A DNA stretch of 48,219 nucleotides from Tistrella mobilis (GTDB lineage Bacteria > Pseudomonadota > Alphaproteobacteria > Tistrellales > Tistrellaceae), in the NCBI RefSeq assembly GCF_039634785.1, contig NZ_JBBIAB010000033.1:1-48219 (forward strand), given 5' to 3'. The notes beneath the pieces are model-generated. The model did not search any database. It saw nothing but the letters and a program-made list of their open reading frames with translations, and was not told the origin of the DNA. Of the stretch, positions 24,686-34,129 are shown piece by piece. The position numbers were made by a program, and so were the translations under genes. Numbering within the stretch: the first letter of the stretch is position 1; each line of letters begins with the position of its first letter.

Positions 24686-25723
24686 ATGAACATCGGACTG
24701 CTGATTCAGCTCCAAGGTCCCGCCGGCATCTGGGGACCGTCCTGCGAAACCAGTGCCCGGCTGGCGGTGCACGAGATCAATGCCGCCGGCGGCATCGGCG
24801 GGCACGAAATCGCGCTGGAAGTGCTGGATGCCGGCCTGCCGCCGGATCAGGTGGCGGCAAGGGTGTCGAAGGCGGTGGCCGAACGGCGCATCGATGCGGT
24901 GGTGGCGATGCATCCCAGCGACCTGCGGGCGCGGATCGCCGCCTCCATCGCCGGCCGCGTGCCCTATGTCTACACCCCGCAATACGAGGGCGGCGAGCGC
25001 CATCCCGGGGTCTATACCATCGGCGAGACCAGCCGCGAGCTGCTGCCGCCGGCCATGAGCTGGGTGGCGGAGCATGAACGGGTGCAGCGCTGGTTCATTC
25101 TGGGCAACGACTATGTCTGGCCCCGGCGCTCGGCGGCGCTGGTCAAGGCGCTCGCGGCACGAACCGGTGCCCGGCTGGTGGGGGAGCGCTATGTTCCCTG
25201 GCTCTATTCCGAACGGTCGGATTTTTCGGAAGAGCTGGCCGCGATCCACGCCAGCGGCGCCGATGGCGTGCTGGTGATGCTGCTGGGCGAGGATGCGATC
25301 ATGTTCCACCGCGCCTTCGGCGAGGCGGGCATGGCCGGACGGGCGGCGCGGCTGTGCCTGGCCTTCGACGAGAACCTGCTCTATGCGGTGGGCGAGGAAA
25401 ACACCGAGCGGCTCTACAGCGTCTCGGCCTATTTCGCCAATCTCGACACCCGCGCCAACAACCGCTTCCTGGACCGCTATCTGGCGCTGTTCGGGGCGCG
25501 CTCGCCCGTGCCCAACATGCTGGGGCAGTCGTGCTACGAGGGCGTGCACTTCCTGAAAAGCCTGGTCGATGCGGTTCCCCGCGGCTACGGCCCCTTCAAG
25601 CGGCGCGACCGCTTCCATCTGGCGCATCTGTCGGCGCGCAGCGAGGACAGCCTTGAAATGCCGAGTCATGTCCATATCGCCACCGTGCAAGGTATTGACT
25701 TCAAACATGTCGCATCGTTCTGA
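24686..25723 (+). CDS. AmiC-like amide-sensing receptor without signal peptide (copy 1)
   Basis: A 345-residue type I periplasmic-binding fold protein related to AmiC, the cytoplasmic amide receptor of Pseudomonas. It starts directly at the first strand (MNIGLLIQLQGPAGIWG) with no signal peptide, so it should stay in the cytoplasm. Ligand-region segments match AmiC: YVYTPQYEG (AmiC has a YPTPYEG-type sequence) and ILGNDYVWPRRS (AmiC GSDYIYPR). No AmiR-type antiterminator is in the window; a MarR gene is divergent instead. It precedes an amide-type ABC transporter and an amidase and is likely their sensor. How it would act on the MarR partner is unknown. Confidence 0.82.
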   Translation: MNIGLLIQLQGPAGIWGPSCETSARLAVHEINAAGGIGGHEIALEVLDAGLPPDQVAARVSKAVAERRIDAVVAMHPSDLRARIAASIAGRVPYVYTPQYEGGERHPGVYTIGETSRELLPPAMSWVAEHERVQRWFILGNDYVWPRRSAALVKALAARTGARLVGERYVPWLYSERSDFSEELAAIHASGADGVLVMLLGEDAIMFHRAFGEAGMAGRAARLCLAFDENLLYAVGEENTERLYSVSAYFANLDTRANNRFLDRYLALFGARSPVPNMLGQSCYEGVHFLKSLVDAVPRGYGPFKRRDRFHLAHLSARSEDSLEMPSHVHIATVQGIDFKHVASF

Positions 25724-25739
25724 GACCACCTTCCGCAGC

Positions 25740-25779
25740 GCCGGCCGCTAGCCCCCCGGGGGCTCCCCGCCGGCCGGCG
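25740..25779 (+). terminator. GC-rich hairpin after the AmiC-like gene
   Basis: Outer arms gccggc recur on both sides of an agccc/gggct inner stem in a C- and G-rich run just beyond the stop codon. A T-run appears only further downstream (25808-25812). This is a weak terminator candidate. Confidence 0.35.
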
Positions 25780-25828
25780 CCGCCGGTCCTGGTCTGATCA
25801 TCCCTCATTTTTGCAGCGCGTCATATAG

Positions 25829-25857
25829 TTGACTTTTCAATAAGGGCGTTTTCAAAT
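25829..25857 (+). promoter_or_regulatory. Candidate promoter of the ABC transporter operon
   Basis: TTGACT (25829-25834) is followed after 17 nt by TCAAAT (25852-25857). The stretch is AT-richer than its surroundings and leaves a leader of about 70 nt before the binding-protein start at 25932. The -10 matches consensus at four of six positions. Confidence 0.45.
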
Positions 25858-25931
25858 GCCTGTCAGGGAGTCGTCGAGGAACCCGGGGAGCGCGTTCCGA
25901 AAGACGGCCATTGGCAGGGAGCAGCCGACAC

Positions 25932-27185
25932 ATGTCCAACGACCGGACGACCTTCACCCGCCGGAGCTTTCTCCGCAGCACCGCACTCGCCACCGGCGGC
26001 CTGATCGCGGCGCCGATGATCATGCGCCACGCCGCCCTGGGTTCGGACGATCCGATCCTGATCGGCAGCCTGCACGACCAGTCGGGCCCGGTCGGCACCT
26101 CAGGCGTGCCGATGGTGCGGGCGCTGGAACTGGGCATCGAAGAAGTGAACGCGGCCGGCGGCGTGCTCGGCCGGCCGCTCAAGCTGGTGCATTACGACAC
26201 CCAGTCGAACATCCAGCTCTACACCCAGTACGCCCAGCAGATCGCGCTCAAGGACAAGGTCGCGGTGATCCATGGCGGCATCACCTCGGCCTCGCGTGAG
26301 GCGATCCGGCCGATCTTCGATCGCTACAAGACGCTCTATTTCTACAACACGCTCTACGAGGGCGGCGTCTGCGACCGCAACATCTTCTGCACCGGCACCA
26401 CCCCGGCCCAGACGGTGGAAAAGCTGGTGCCCTATTCGCTGGAGCGCTGGGGCAAGAAGGTCTACATCCTGGCCGCCGACTATAATTACGGTCAGATCAC
26501 CGCCAAGTGGATGGAGAAGTACACCCGCGACAATGGCGGCGAGGTGCTGGCCATCGACTTCTTCCCGCTCGACGTGACCAATTTCGGCTCGACGATCAGC
26601 AAGATTCAGCAGGCCAAGCCGGATGTGGTGTTCTCGGCCCTGGTCGGCGGCAACCACACCGCCTTTTATCGCCAGTGGGCGGCAGCCGGGCTGAAAGGCT
26701 CGATCCCGATCTCGTCGACCACCTTCGGCCTGGTCAACGAGCTGGCGGCGCTGGAGCCTGCGGAAAGCAACGGCATCGTCTCGGGCTATGGCTATTACGA
26801 AGAGCTGAAGACCGATGCCAGCGTGAAATTCGTCTCGGCGCTGAAGGAGAAGTTCCCGGGCATTCCCTATATCTCGGAACTGGCGGCCGGCACCTATGAA
26901 GGCTTCCATCTCTGGGTCAAGGCGGCACAGCAGGCGAAGTCGATCGACCGCATGAAGGTGATCGAGGCGCTGGAGACCGGGCTCAGCTTCGACGGCCCCA
27001 CCGGCAAGGTCACGCTGGACAAGGCGACCCATCATTCGGTGCGCAACGCCTTCCTGGCCGAGGCGAAGGACAAGCTCTGGGACGTGGTGGCGAGCTATCC
27101 CGATCAGAAGCCTTCGGACACTGCCGCGGTCTGCGATCTGGTCAAGAATCCGAACGACAACAAGCAGTATGTGATCTCGCTCTGA
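25932..27185 (+). CDS. Urea/short-chain-amide ABC transporter substrate-binding protein (Tat-exported)
   Basis: A 417-residue binding protein of the UrtA/FmdD type. The N-terminus has a twin-arginine signal (FTRRSFLRST with Arg10-Arg11, then an Ala/Gly/Leu core ending near residue 37), so it is exported folded. Mature-domain marks include ILIGSLHDQSGPVGTSG, EEVNAAGGVLGRPL, the YNTLYEGGVCDRNIF segment and LAADYNYGQ. The start at 25932 follows an AGGGAG box. It heads a five-gene transporter operon followed by an amidase, so an amide ligand is likely. Urea is the main alternative. Confidence 0.9.
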   Translation: MSNDRTTFTRRSFLRSTALATGGLIAAPMIMRHAALGSDDPILIGSLHDQSGPVGTSGVPMVRALELGIEEVNAAGGVLGRPLKLVHYDTQSNIQLYTQYAQQIALKDKVAVIHGGITSASREAIRPIFDRYKTLYFYNTLYEGGVCDRNIFCTGTTPAQTVEKLVPYSLERWGKKVYILAADYNYGQITAKWMEKYTRDNGGEVLAIDFFPLDVTNFGSTISKIQQAKPDVVFSALVGGNHTAFYRQWAAAGLKGSIPISSTTFGLVNELAALEPAESNGIVSGYGYYEELKTDASVKFVSALKEKFPGIPYISELAAGTYEGFHLWVKAAQQAKSIDRMKVIEALETGLSFDGPTGKVTLDKATHHSVRNAFLAEAKDKLWDVVASYPDQKPSDTAAVCDLVKNPNDNKQYVISL

Positions 27186-27201
27186 CCCGGGGGACAGGCT
27201 C

Positions 27202-28068
27202 ATGGATCTCGCAGCCGTCCTGACCCTGGATGTGCTGAACGGCGTGGCCTCGCTGATCCTGCTCTGCACCGGCCTCGCCGTCATCTTCGGGATGATGAAG
27301 ATCATCAACCTCGCCCATGGCGAATTCCTGATGCTGGGCGCCTATGCCACCGTGGTGGCGGTGGAGGCCGGCATCAATATCTGGATCGCCATGCTCGTGG
27401 TCTCGCCGGTCTTCGTGGGGCTGGTCGGGCTGGTCGTGGAACGCACCTTCATCCGCCTGCTCTATGGCCGGCTGGTGGATTCGATGCTCGCCACCTGGGG
27501 CCTGAGCCTGTTCCTCGTCGGCCTGATCACCACCATCTTCGGCAACACGATCAAAAGCGTGCCGTCGCCTTTGGGCGGCTTCACCATCGGCGCCTATCGC
27601 AGCAGCCTCTACACCGTCTTTCTGGTGGCGGTGGCGATCATCCTGCTCGGCGGGCTCTGGCTGCTGATGCGCCGCACCCGCTTCGGCCTGATCGCGCGTG
27701 CCACCATGCAGAACCCGGACATGGCCGCGGCCATGGGGGTCAGCCCGCCCCGGGTCTATATGGCGACCTTCGGCCTCGGCGCCGCGATCACCGGCCTGGC
27801 CGGCGGGCTGCTGGCGCCGGTGGCGGGCGTGCTGCCGACCATGGGCGCCGCCTATATCGCCAAGGCCTTCATCACCGTGGTGGCGGGCGGCACCTCGATC
27901 ATCGCCGGCAGCGCCACCGCCTCGGGCCTGTTCGGTTTCATCAACCAGACCGCTTCGTATCTGACCACCCCGGTGATCGGCGAAGTCTTCCTGTTCGTCG
28001 CCGCCATCATCCTGATCCGCCTGCTGCCCCAGGGCATTTCCGGGCGCTTCTTCAGGGGGAGCCTCTGA
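27202..28068 (+). CDS. Branched-chain/urea-type ABC transporter permease (LivH/UrtB family)
   Basis: A 288-residue membrane protein with about eight hydrophobic helices. The N-terminal IFGMMKIINLAHGEFLMLGAY segment is the hallmark of LivH/UrtB permeases, and RRTRFGLIARATMQNPDMAAAMG is the cytoplasmic coupling loop that contacts the ATPases. It lies 16 bases after the binding-protein gene and three bases before the second permease. Together these form the membrane channel for the captured amide. Confidence 0.92.
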   Translation: MDLAAVLTLDVLNGVASLILLCTGLAVIFGMMKIINLAHGEFLMLGAYATVVAVEAGINIWIAMLVVSPVFVGLVGLVVERTFIRLLYGRLVDSMLATWGLSLFLVGLITTIFGNTIKSVPSPLGGFTIGAYRSSLYTVFLVAVAIILLGGLWLLMRRTRFGLIARATMQNPDMAAAMGVSPPRVYMATFGLGAAITGLAGGLLAPVAGVLPTMGAAYIAKAFITVVAGGTSIIAGSATASGLFGFINQTASYLTTPVIGEVFLFVAAIILIRLLPQGISGRFFRGSL

Positions 28069-28071
28069 TCC

Positions 28072-29139
28072 ATGGGCCTCGACATCCGGACCCTGTCCAA
28101 AACCGGCCAGACCATCGGCGTGGTCATCGCCGCCCTGCTGATCGTGTTCATGCCGGCGATGGTCGAGCTGTTCGATCTGATGCAGTACACGATCTTCGTG
28201 GTGATGGGCGTGCTGGCGCTCAGCCTCGGCTTCATCTGGGGCTTCGGCGGCATCCTCTCCTTCGGCCAGACCGCCTTTTTCGGCCTGGGCGCCTATACCT
28301 TCGCGGTGACCGCGATCAATACCGACGGCAGCTGGGCCGCGGTCGGTCTGGCGGTGCTGGTGCCGGCGGTGTTCGCCGCCATCCTCGGCTACTTCATGTT
28401 CTACGGCCGGATCAGCGACGTCTATCTGGGTGTCATCACGCTGACGGTGACGCTGATCCTGTTCAACGTGGTCAACAGCACCGCCGGCGACGCCTATACC
28501 ATCGGCAATGCGGCGCTCGGCGGTTTCAACGGCATTCCGGCGGTTCCCGGGCTGTCGATGCCCGGCGATCCCGACTTCTTCTTCGGGCCGGAAGAGAACT
28601 GGTATCTCTCGGCCGGCTGCCTGCTGCTGGTCTATCTGGCGCTGAAGGGGCTGCTGCGCACCCATTTCGGCCGGGTGGTGGTGGCCGTGCGCGAGAACGA
28701 GACCCGGGCGGCGCTGCTCGGCTACGACCCGCGGATCTACAAGCTGATGGTCTTCGTGGTCGGCGGTGCGGTGGCGGGGCTGGCCGGCGGGCTGTTCACC
28801 AATTGGGGGGCCTTCGTCAGCCCCACCGTGTTCAGCCTGTCGACGGCGGCCCAGATCATCATCTGGGTGACCATCGGCGGTCTCGGCACCCTGGTCGGCC
28901 CGGTGCTCGGCTGTTTCATCATGCAGTATCTGGTGATGCAGATCGGCACCCAGCAGACCTTCAATGCCGATCTGGTGATGGGGGCCATCCTGCTCGGCTT
29001 CGTGATGGCGATCCCGATGGGGCTGGTGCCGCTTATGCGCCTGGGGCTGGTCGGGCTGATGATGCGGCTGCTGCCTGGCAAGGCCCGTGCATCCGATGCC
29101 ACCGTCACCGAAACCACGGCTGTCGAGGGGGCGAAGTGA
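28072..29139 (+). CDS. Branched-chain/urea-type ABC transporter permease (LivM/UrtC family)
   Basis: A 355-residue permease with roughly ten helices. Family marks are GFGGILSFGQTAFFGLGAYTF near the start and the coupling-loop segment VAVRENETRAALLGYDPRIYK. It pairs with the LivH-type protein. The C-terminal tail after about residue 335 is polar. Its stop codon is one base before the next start. Confidence 0.92.
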   Translation: MGLDIRTLSKTGQTIGVVIAALLIVFMPAMVELFDLMQYTIFVVMGVLALSLGFIWGFGGILSFGQTAFFGLGAYTFAVTAINTDGSWAAVGLAVLVPAVFAAILGYFMFYGRISDVYLGVITLTVTLILFNVVNSTAGDAYTIGNAALGGFNGIPAVPGLSMPGDPDFFFGPEENWYLSAGCLLLVYLALKGLLRTHFGRVVVAVRENETRAALLGYDPRIYKLMVFVVGGAVAGLAGGLFTNWGAFVSPTVFSLSTAAQIIIWVTIGGLGTLVGPVLGCFIMQYLVMQIGTQQTFNADLVMGAILLGFVMAIPMGLVPLMRLGLVGLMMRLLPGKARASDATVTETTAVEGAK

Positions 29140-29140
29140 C

Positions 29141-29884
29141 ATGACCATCCAGGAAACCACCCCCTCCGACGGCATCCTGCTCCAGACCCGCGACCTCACC
29201 ATGCGCTTCGGCGGCGTGGTCGCGGTGTCGGAGGTGGATTTCACCCTGCGCGAGCTGGAGCTGCGCTGCCTGATTGGCCCCAACGGCGCCGGCAAGAGCA
29301 CTTTCTTCAAGATGCTGACCGGCCAGTTGAAGCCCTCGACGGGGGCGATCGCCTTCCGCGGGGCGCCGATCGCGGGCGACGAACCCCATGCGATCGCCCG
29401 GCGCGGCATCGGCATCAAGACCCAGGTGCCCAATGTCTTCGACGGGCTTTCGGTGCGCGAACATGTCTGGCTCGCCGCCCGCCGCCAGCATCTGGACCGC
29501 AAGGCCCGCGACGTGGCCGACGAGGTGCTGGCGCGGATCCGCATGACCGAACTGGCCGATGCCCAGGTCGGCCGGCTCTCCCATGGTCAGCGGCAATGGG
29601 TGGAGATCGGCATGGTGATCGCGGGCGATCCCGAACTGATCCTGCTCGACGAGCCCGCCGCCGGCATGACCCATGACGAGGTGCTGCGCACCGCCGAGAT
29701 CATCCGCGACATCAACCGGACCAAGGCGTTGATCGTGGTCGAACACGACATGCAGTTCATCCGGATGATCGCCAAGACCGTCACCGTCTTCAATCAGGGC
29801 AAGGTGCTGGTCGAGGCGGGGGTCGATCAGGTGCTGGCGGATCAGCGGGTGCGCGACGTCTATCTCGGCAAGAAGGTGCACTGA
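29141..29884 (+). CDS. ABC transporter ATP-binding protein (LivG/UrtD family)
   Basis: A 247-residue ATPase with Walker A GPNGAGKST, ABC signature LSHGQRQWVEIG, Walker B LILLDEPAAGM and switch His in VVEHDM. The LSHGQRQW form is typical of UrtD rather than LivG of amino-acid systems, supporting a urea/amide transporter. The start at 29141 is chosen because upstream residues overlap the permease gene and do not fit the family. It is one base after the permease stop. Confidence 0.93.
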   Translation: MTIQETTPSDGILLQTRDLTMRFGGVVAVSEVDFTLRELELRCLIGPNGAGKSTFFKMLTGQLKPSTGAIAFRGAPIAGDEPHAIARRGIGIKTQVPNVFDGLSVREHVWLAARRQHLDRKARDVADEVLARIRMTELADAQVGRLSHGQRQWVEIGMVIAGDPELILLDEPAAGMTHDEVLRTAEIIRDINRTKALIVVEHDMQFIRMIAKTVTVFNQGKVLVEAGVDQVLADQRVRDVYLGKKVH

Positions 29885-29885
29885 C

Positions 29886-30599
29886 ATGACCGCATTGCTG
29901 GAGGTTCAGGGCCTGAAATCCGGCTATGGCCGGATCCCGATCCTGATGGGCGTCGATTTCACCCTGGGCGCCGGGGAATTCCTCGGCATCCTCGGCCATA
30001 ACGGCATGGGCAAGACCACGCTGATCCGCACGCTGATGGGCTATCTGCCGGCGACCGGTGGGCGGATCGTGCTCGACGGCCGCGACGTCACCGCCGCGAA
30101 GCCGGCGGCCAAGGCTGCGGCCGGTATCGGCTATGTGCCGCAGGGCCGCCAGATCTTCCCGGATCTGTCGGTCTACGAAAACCTGCGCATGGGTCAGGCC
30201 GGCAAGAGGCGGGAATCCCGCGAGGTCATCGACCGGGTGTTGACCATGTTCCCGCGGCTGACCCGGCTGCTCGACCGGCGCGGCGGCGCGCTTTCGGGCG
30301 GCGAACAGCAGCTGCTGGCGCTGGCCCGCTGCCTGTGCACCGAACCGCGCATGATCCTGCTCGACGAACCGACCGAGGGCATCCAGCCCAACATCCTGGA
30401 CGAGATCGTCGAGACCCTGCACGAGCTGCGCCGCCAGACCGGGATCGCCATGATCCTGGTCGAACAGAATCTCGAATTCCTGACCGCCCTCTCGGACCGG
30501 CTGCTGATCATCCAGAAAGGGGTGATCACCGACGAGGTCTCGCCGGAGCTGATGGCGGATCCGGAACGCATCGCCGATTTCGTCGGCATGCACGCCTGA
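29886..30599 (+). CDS. ABC transporter ATP-binding protein (LivF/UrtE family)
   Basis: A 237-residue ATPase with Walker [10 protein letters not shown], signature [12 protein letters not shown], Walker [15 protein letters not shown] and the following VEQNLEF. The [11 protein letters not shown] stretch is typical of UrtE. It completes the five-part transporter: binding protein, two permeases, two ATPases. The amidase gene follows after a 179-base gap. Confidence 0.93.
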   Translation: MTALLEVQGLKSGYGRIPILMGVDFTLGAGEFLGILGHNGMGKTTLIRTLMGYLPATGGRIVLDGRDVTAAKPAAKAAAGIGYVPQGRQIFPDLSVYENLRMGQAGKRRESREVIDRVLTMFPRLTRLLDRRGGALSGGEQQLLALARCLCTEPRMILLDEPTEGIQPNILDEIVETLHELRRQTGIAMILVEQNLEFLTALSDRLLIIQKGVITDEVSPELMADPERIADFVGMHA

Positions 30600-30698
30600 C
30601 CGACAGGAGACCTCGGACCACCACTCCCCACACCCACGGCCCCCGCCCGATTTTTCCCAAGAGACGACCGGGCCAGAACCCGGGGAGCATGCAGACCG

Positions 30699-30727
30699 CC
30701 GGCGCGAGAACAGGGACTCGGCGCCGG
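30699..30727 (+). promoter_or_regulatory. Leader hairpin upstream of the amidase gene
   Basis: Arms ccggcgcgag (30699-30708) and ctcggcgccgg (30717-30727) pair with one bulged G, followed by a C- and T-rich stretch including ccccctttgtcttt. It lies in the 179-base gap between the transporter and the amidase. It may be a terminator or attenuator that sets amidase level. No separate promoter was evident. Confidence 0.35.
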
Positions 30728-30778
30728 GCCGCTCCCCCTTTGTCTTTCGCTTCACGTTCAAGGACAACGGAGACCAAG

Positions 30779-32293
30779 ATGTCCGTCACCCGCCCGAATA
30801 CCGACCAGCTGATCGATCTCGCCGCCGATCTCGGCATGACGCTCTCCGCCGACGAGGCGGCCGAGTATCTCACCCTGATGGCCGGCAATTTCGCCGCCTA
30901 TGACGCGCTCGACGCGATGCCCGACAACATCCCGGTCGTGAAATACCCCCGCACCCCCGGCTATCGCCCGGAAGGTGCTGAGAACAAATACGGCGCCTGG
31001 TATGTGAAGTCCGAGGTGAAGGGCGCCGCCACCGGCAAGCTCGCCGGCAAGACCGTGGTGCTGAAGGACAATGTGGCGCTGGCCGGCGTGCCGATGATGA
31101 ACGGCGCCTCGACGCTGGAAGGCTATATCCCGGCGCTGGATGCGACCATCGTCACCCGCATGCTGGACGAGGGCGCCACCATCGTCGGCAAGGCGACCTG
31201 CGAGTATTTCTGCCTGTCGGGCGGCAGCCACACCTCGTCGCCGGCCCCGGTGCACAACCCCTATAAGATGGGTCATATCGCGGGTGGCTCGTCGTCGGGC
31301 AGTGCGGCGCTGGTCGCCTGCGGCGAGGTCGACATGGCGATCGGCGGCGATCAGGGCGGCTCGATCCGCATGCCGTCGGCCCTGTGCGGCCTCTATGGCA
31401 TGAAGCCGACCCATGGTCTGGTGCCCTATACCGGCGTGATGCCGATCGAGGCGACCATCGACCACACCGGCCCGATGACCTCGTCGGTGGCGGACAACGC
31501 CCTGATGCTGGAGGTGATCGCCGGTGCGGACGGGCTGGATCCGCGCCAGTATGCGCCGGTGACCGCGCCCTATACCGAGGCGCTGGGCAAGGGCGTCCAG
31601 GGCATGAAGATCGCCATCCTGAAGGAGGGTTTCGAGGTCGCGAACGGCGATCCGGCGGTCTACGAGAAGGTGCGCGCCGCGGCGAAGAAGCTGGAAGAGG
31701 CGGGCGCGGTGCTCACCGAAATCTCGATCCCCGAGCACCACACCGCCGCGGTGATCTGGGGGCCGATCGCGCTGGAAGGTCTGCAGTGGCAGATGATGGC
31801 CGGCAACGGCATGGGCATGAACTGGAAGGGGCTCTACAATGTCGGCCTGCTGGATGCCCATGCCGGCTGGCGCCAGCGTGCCGACGAGCTGTCGCCCTCG
31901 CTGAAGATCTCGATGTTCATCGGCGAGTACTTCATCCAGAAGTATAATGGCCGCTTCTACGCCAAGGCCCAGAACATCGCCCGCAAGGTGAAGGCCGCCT
32001 ATGACGCCGCCTTCGCCGAGTACGACCTGCTGCTGATGCCGACCTGCCCGATCGTGGCGCCGGCCATCCCGGCCGCCGATGCCTCGCTGACCGAGATCAT
32101 CACCACCGCCTTCTCGGTGCTGGGCAACACCCAGCAGTTCGACGTGACCGGCCATCCGGCGATGACGGTGCCCTGCGGCCTGATCGACGGCCTGCCGGTC
32201 GGCATGATGCTGGTCGGCAAGGACTATGCCGAAAGCACCATCTACGCCGCCGCGGCCGCTTTCGAGGCGGCGGGCGACTGGAAGACCTTCTGA
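30779..32293 (+). CDS. Amidase-signature family amidase, nitrile-hydratase-associated type
   Basis: A 504-residue amide hydrolase of the amidase signature family, turning amides into acids and ammonia. The Ser-cisSer-Lys triad is complete: Lys96 (VVLKDN), Ser171 ([10 protein letters not shown]) and Ser195 ([11 protein letters not shown]). I recall the same numbering for the amidase of Rhodococcus N-771, which works with nitrile hydratase. The ATG at 30779 is chosen because the N-terminal helix pair ([20 protein letters not shown]) then fits that subtype; the open frame upstream overlaps the ATPase gene. It is downstream of the amide transporter and about 7 kb from the nitrile hydratase, whose products it would use. 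Confidence 0.92.
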   Translation: MSVTRPNTDQLIDLAADLGMTLSADEAAEYLTLMAGNFAAYDALDAMPDNIPVVKYPRTPGYRPEGAENKYGAWYVKSEVKGAATGKLAGKTVVLKDNVALAGVPMMNGASTLEGYIPALDATIVTRMLDEGATIVGKATCEYFCLSGGSHTSSPAPVHNPYKMGHIAGGSSSGSAALVACGEVDMAIGGDQGGSIRMPSALCGLYGMKPTHGLVPYTGVMPIEATIDHTGPMTSSVADNALMLEVIAGADGLDPRQYAPVTAPYTEALGKGVQGMKIAILKEGFEVANGDPAVYEKVRAAAKKLEEAGAVLTEISIPEHHTAAVIWGPIALEGLQWQMMAGNGMGMNWKGLYNVGLLDAHAGWRQRADELSPSLKISMFIGEYFIQKYNGRFYAKAQNIARKVKAAYDAAFAEYDLLLMPTCPIVAPAIPAADASLTEIITTAFSVLGNTQQFDVTGHPAMTVPCGLIDGLPVGMMLVGKDYAESTIYAAAAAFEAAGDWKTF

Positions 32294-32370
32294 TCCTGAC
32301 CATGCCTGCGCATCTGCACCAGAACCCGGAACGGGTTGATCTGAACGGGCAGGGTGGGCTGAACAGGTGG

Positions 32371-32408
32371 GGCAGGGGCCGGTCCTTCGGGACCGGCCCC
32401 TGCCTTTT
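32371..32408 (+). terminator. Strong intrinsic terminator after the amidase gene
   Basis: A perfect 15-bp stem (32371-32385 with 32390-32404, ggcaggggccggtcc and its complement) closes a stable ttcg tetraloop and runs straight into tttt (32405-32408). This is the clearest terminator in the window and ends the transporter/amidase unit. Confidence 0.9.
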
Positions 32409-32508
32409 GGGGGTGCGGACGGGTGGGGGCCCGATCGTCACCCGCAGGGCCATGTCGCCGCTCAGGCGCGGGAACGCGGCCCTGCCTTTTCAAAAGATCA
32501 CCGGCCCT

Positions 32509-33948
32509 TCAGGACCTGCCGCGCGGTGCCGCCAGCGGCGGCAGGTGGATGGCCTGCGGCACGGTATATTCCAGCAGCCCTTCCATGCCGTTCTCGACGC
32601 CGAAACCGCTCTGCTTATGGCCGGCAAAGGGCGTGTCGGGGCGGATGTTGAGAGCGTGGTTGATCCAGACGGTGCCGGTCTCCAGCCGTTCGGCGATGGC
32701 AATCGCCGCCCCCTCGTCCGCCGACCAGACCGCGCCGGCCAGGCCATAGGGGCTGTCATTGGCGCGCATGATCACCTCATCGACATCCGAGAAGCGCATC
32801 ATCGGCAGCACCGGGCCGAAAGCCTCTTCCTGCACCACGCGCGATGTCTCGGGCGGGTTGTCGACGATGGTCACCGGGATGAAATACCCCGATGCGGGCA
32901 CGTCTGCGCCCTGAAGCAGGGTCAGCCCGTTCCGCCGGGCGTCGTCCAGCAGTTCCATCACCCGGTCGAACTGGCGCCGGTTCTGGATCGGCCCCAGAAC
33001 CGTGCCCTGTTCGGTGCCGTCACCCATCCTGACCGATCGGGCGATCGCAACCAGCCGGTCGCGCAGCGCGTCGTAGATGTCTTCATGGACATAGAGCCGC
33101 TTGGTCGCGACACAGATCTGGGCGGTGTTGAAGAAGGCGCCGAAAAAGATCTTCTGGGCGACCGCATCGACATCGACATCGGGCATCACGATCGCCGCAT
33201 CATTGCCGCCCAGTTCCAGGGTCACGCGCTTCAGATCGGCGGCGGCGCTGGCCAGCACCGCCTTGCCGGTGGCGGTGGATCCCGTGAACGAGATCTTGGC
33301 GAAACCCGGATGCGCAGTCATCCAGGGGCCCAGCCGGTCGCCGCCGCTGATCACGTTCAGCACGCCCGCCGGCAGAACGTCGCGCAGCAACTCGCCGATC
33401 CTGAGCGTGCAGAGCGGGGTGAAGGGCGACGGCTTCAGCACCATGGTGTTGCCGGCCACCAGCGCGGGACCCAGCTTCCACATCGCCAGGCTGACCGGAA
33501 AGTTCCAGGGGGCGATCGCGCAGATCACGCCCAGCGGCACGTGGCGGGTATAGATCCGCTGGCCGTCCGGCCTTTCGGTCAGATGCTCGGGCGGGTTCAT
33601 GCCGGCCACCACATCCAGCCAGTCGGCGGCACCGGTGATTTCCTGCCGGGCGGCCTTCAGCGGCCGGCCCTGTTCGGCCGTGAACAGCCGCGCCAGTTCG
33701 TCGGCATGATCGCGCAGCACCCCGGCCACGCGCCGCACGGCCGCCTGCCGGTCGCCCAGGGGTGTGCGGCGCCAGCCTTCCCAGGCGCGCCGGGCCGTCT
33801 CCACCGCGTCGTCCAGCTGTTCAGGGCTGCAGTCAGGCGCGGTTGCAAACACCTCGCCGGTCGCTGGGTTGATCACCTCGATCACCTGGGGCGAGGTCAC
33901 GCCGCGACCGTTGATGGTCATGGTCGGGTTCGGCTGATGGTCCGACAT
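32509..33948 (-). CDS. NAD-dependent aldehyde dehydrogenase, TetR-controlled
   Basis: A 479-residue aldehyde dehydrogenase. Catalytic residues are Asn149 (APWNFP), Lys172 (VLKPSPFT), Glu245 (LELGGND) and Cys279 (NTAQICVATKR). The LGGNDAAIV and QICVATKRLYVH segments place it in a general aldehyde/vanillin-like branch of unclear specificity. The start at 33948 has an AGGAAGGA box. It is divergent from the FAD oxidoreductase-tetR-DUF1330 unit, and its predicted -10 lies in a palindromic operator, so the TetR protein should repress it. Confidence 0.86.
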   Translation of the reverse strand: MSDHQPNPTMTINGRGVTSPQVIEVINPATGEVFATAPDCSPEQLDDAVETARRAWEGWRRTPLGDRQAAVRRVAGVLRDHADELARLFTAEQGRPLKAARQEITGAADWLDVVAGMNPPEHLTERPDGQRIYTRHVPLGVICAIAPWNFPVSLAMWKLGPALVAGNTMVLKPSPFTPLCTLRIGELLRDVLPAGVLNVISGGDRLGPWMTAHPGFAKISFTGSTATGKAVLASAAADLKRVTLELGGNDAAIVMPDVDVDAVAQKIFFGAFFNTAQICVATKRLYVHEDIYDALRDRLVAIARSVRMGDGTEQGTVLGPIQNRRQFDRVMELLDDARRNGLTLLQGADVPASGYFIPVTIVDNPPETSRVVQEEAFGPVLPMMRFSDVDEVIMRANDSPYGLAGAVWSADEGAAIAIAERLETGTVWINHALNIRPDTPFAGHKQSGFGVENGMEGLLEYTVPQAIHLPPLAAPRGRS

Positions 33949-34008
33949 CTCTGGGCCGTCCTTCCTGTCCGGTCTGTGTGGGGCTCTGGTCTCCTCGATG
34001 ACGTCTGT

Positions 34009-34025
34009 AGTATACGAACGTATAC
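34009..34025 (-). promoter_or_regulatory. TetR operator 1 over the aldehyde dehydrogenase promoter
   Basis: The perfect inverted repeat gtatacg-aa-cgtatac occupies 34010-34025. On the minus strand TATACT (complement of 34009-34014) is a good -10 for the dehydrogenase gene. A near-identical palindrome lies 120 bp away in the same intergenic region. Confidence 0.65.
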
Positions 34026-34129
34026 AAGGCAAGACGCGATGCTTAGCGACCGCATTTTGCGGAATTTGATCGAATGTCGGGCAATTTGCGGGCCAAGAAT
34101 CTGTCTTGATCGATGATGACCATATGATA

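Noticed and set aside
27142-29544. 800-residue minus-strand open frame opposite the ABC transporter
   Set aside because: His/Gln/Asp-rich composition typical of antisense reads over hydrophobic genes; the plus strand holds well-matched permeases and an ATPase.
25932-30599. Branched-chain amino-acid (Liv) transporter
   Set aside because: The LSHGQRQW and DEPTEGIQP ATPase motifs, the binding-protein type and the amidase/AmiC context fit the urea/amide branch better.
30335-30778. Upstream extension of the amidase frame
   Set aside because: It overlaps the LivF-type ATPase gene and does not resemble amidase N-termini; the start at 30779 gives the family numbering of the triad.
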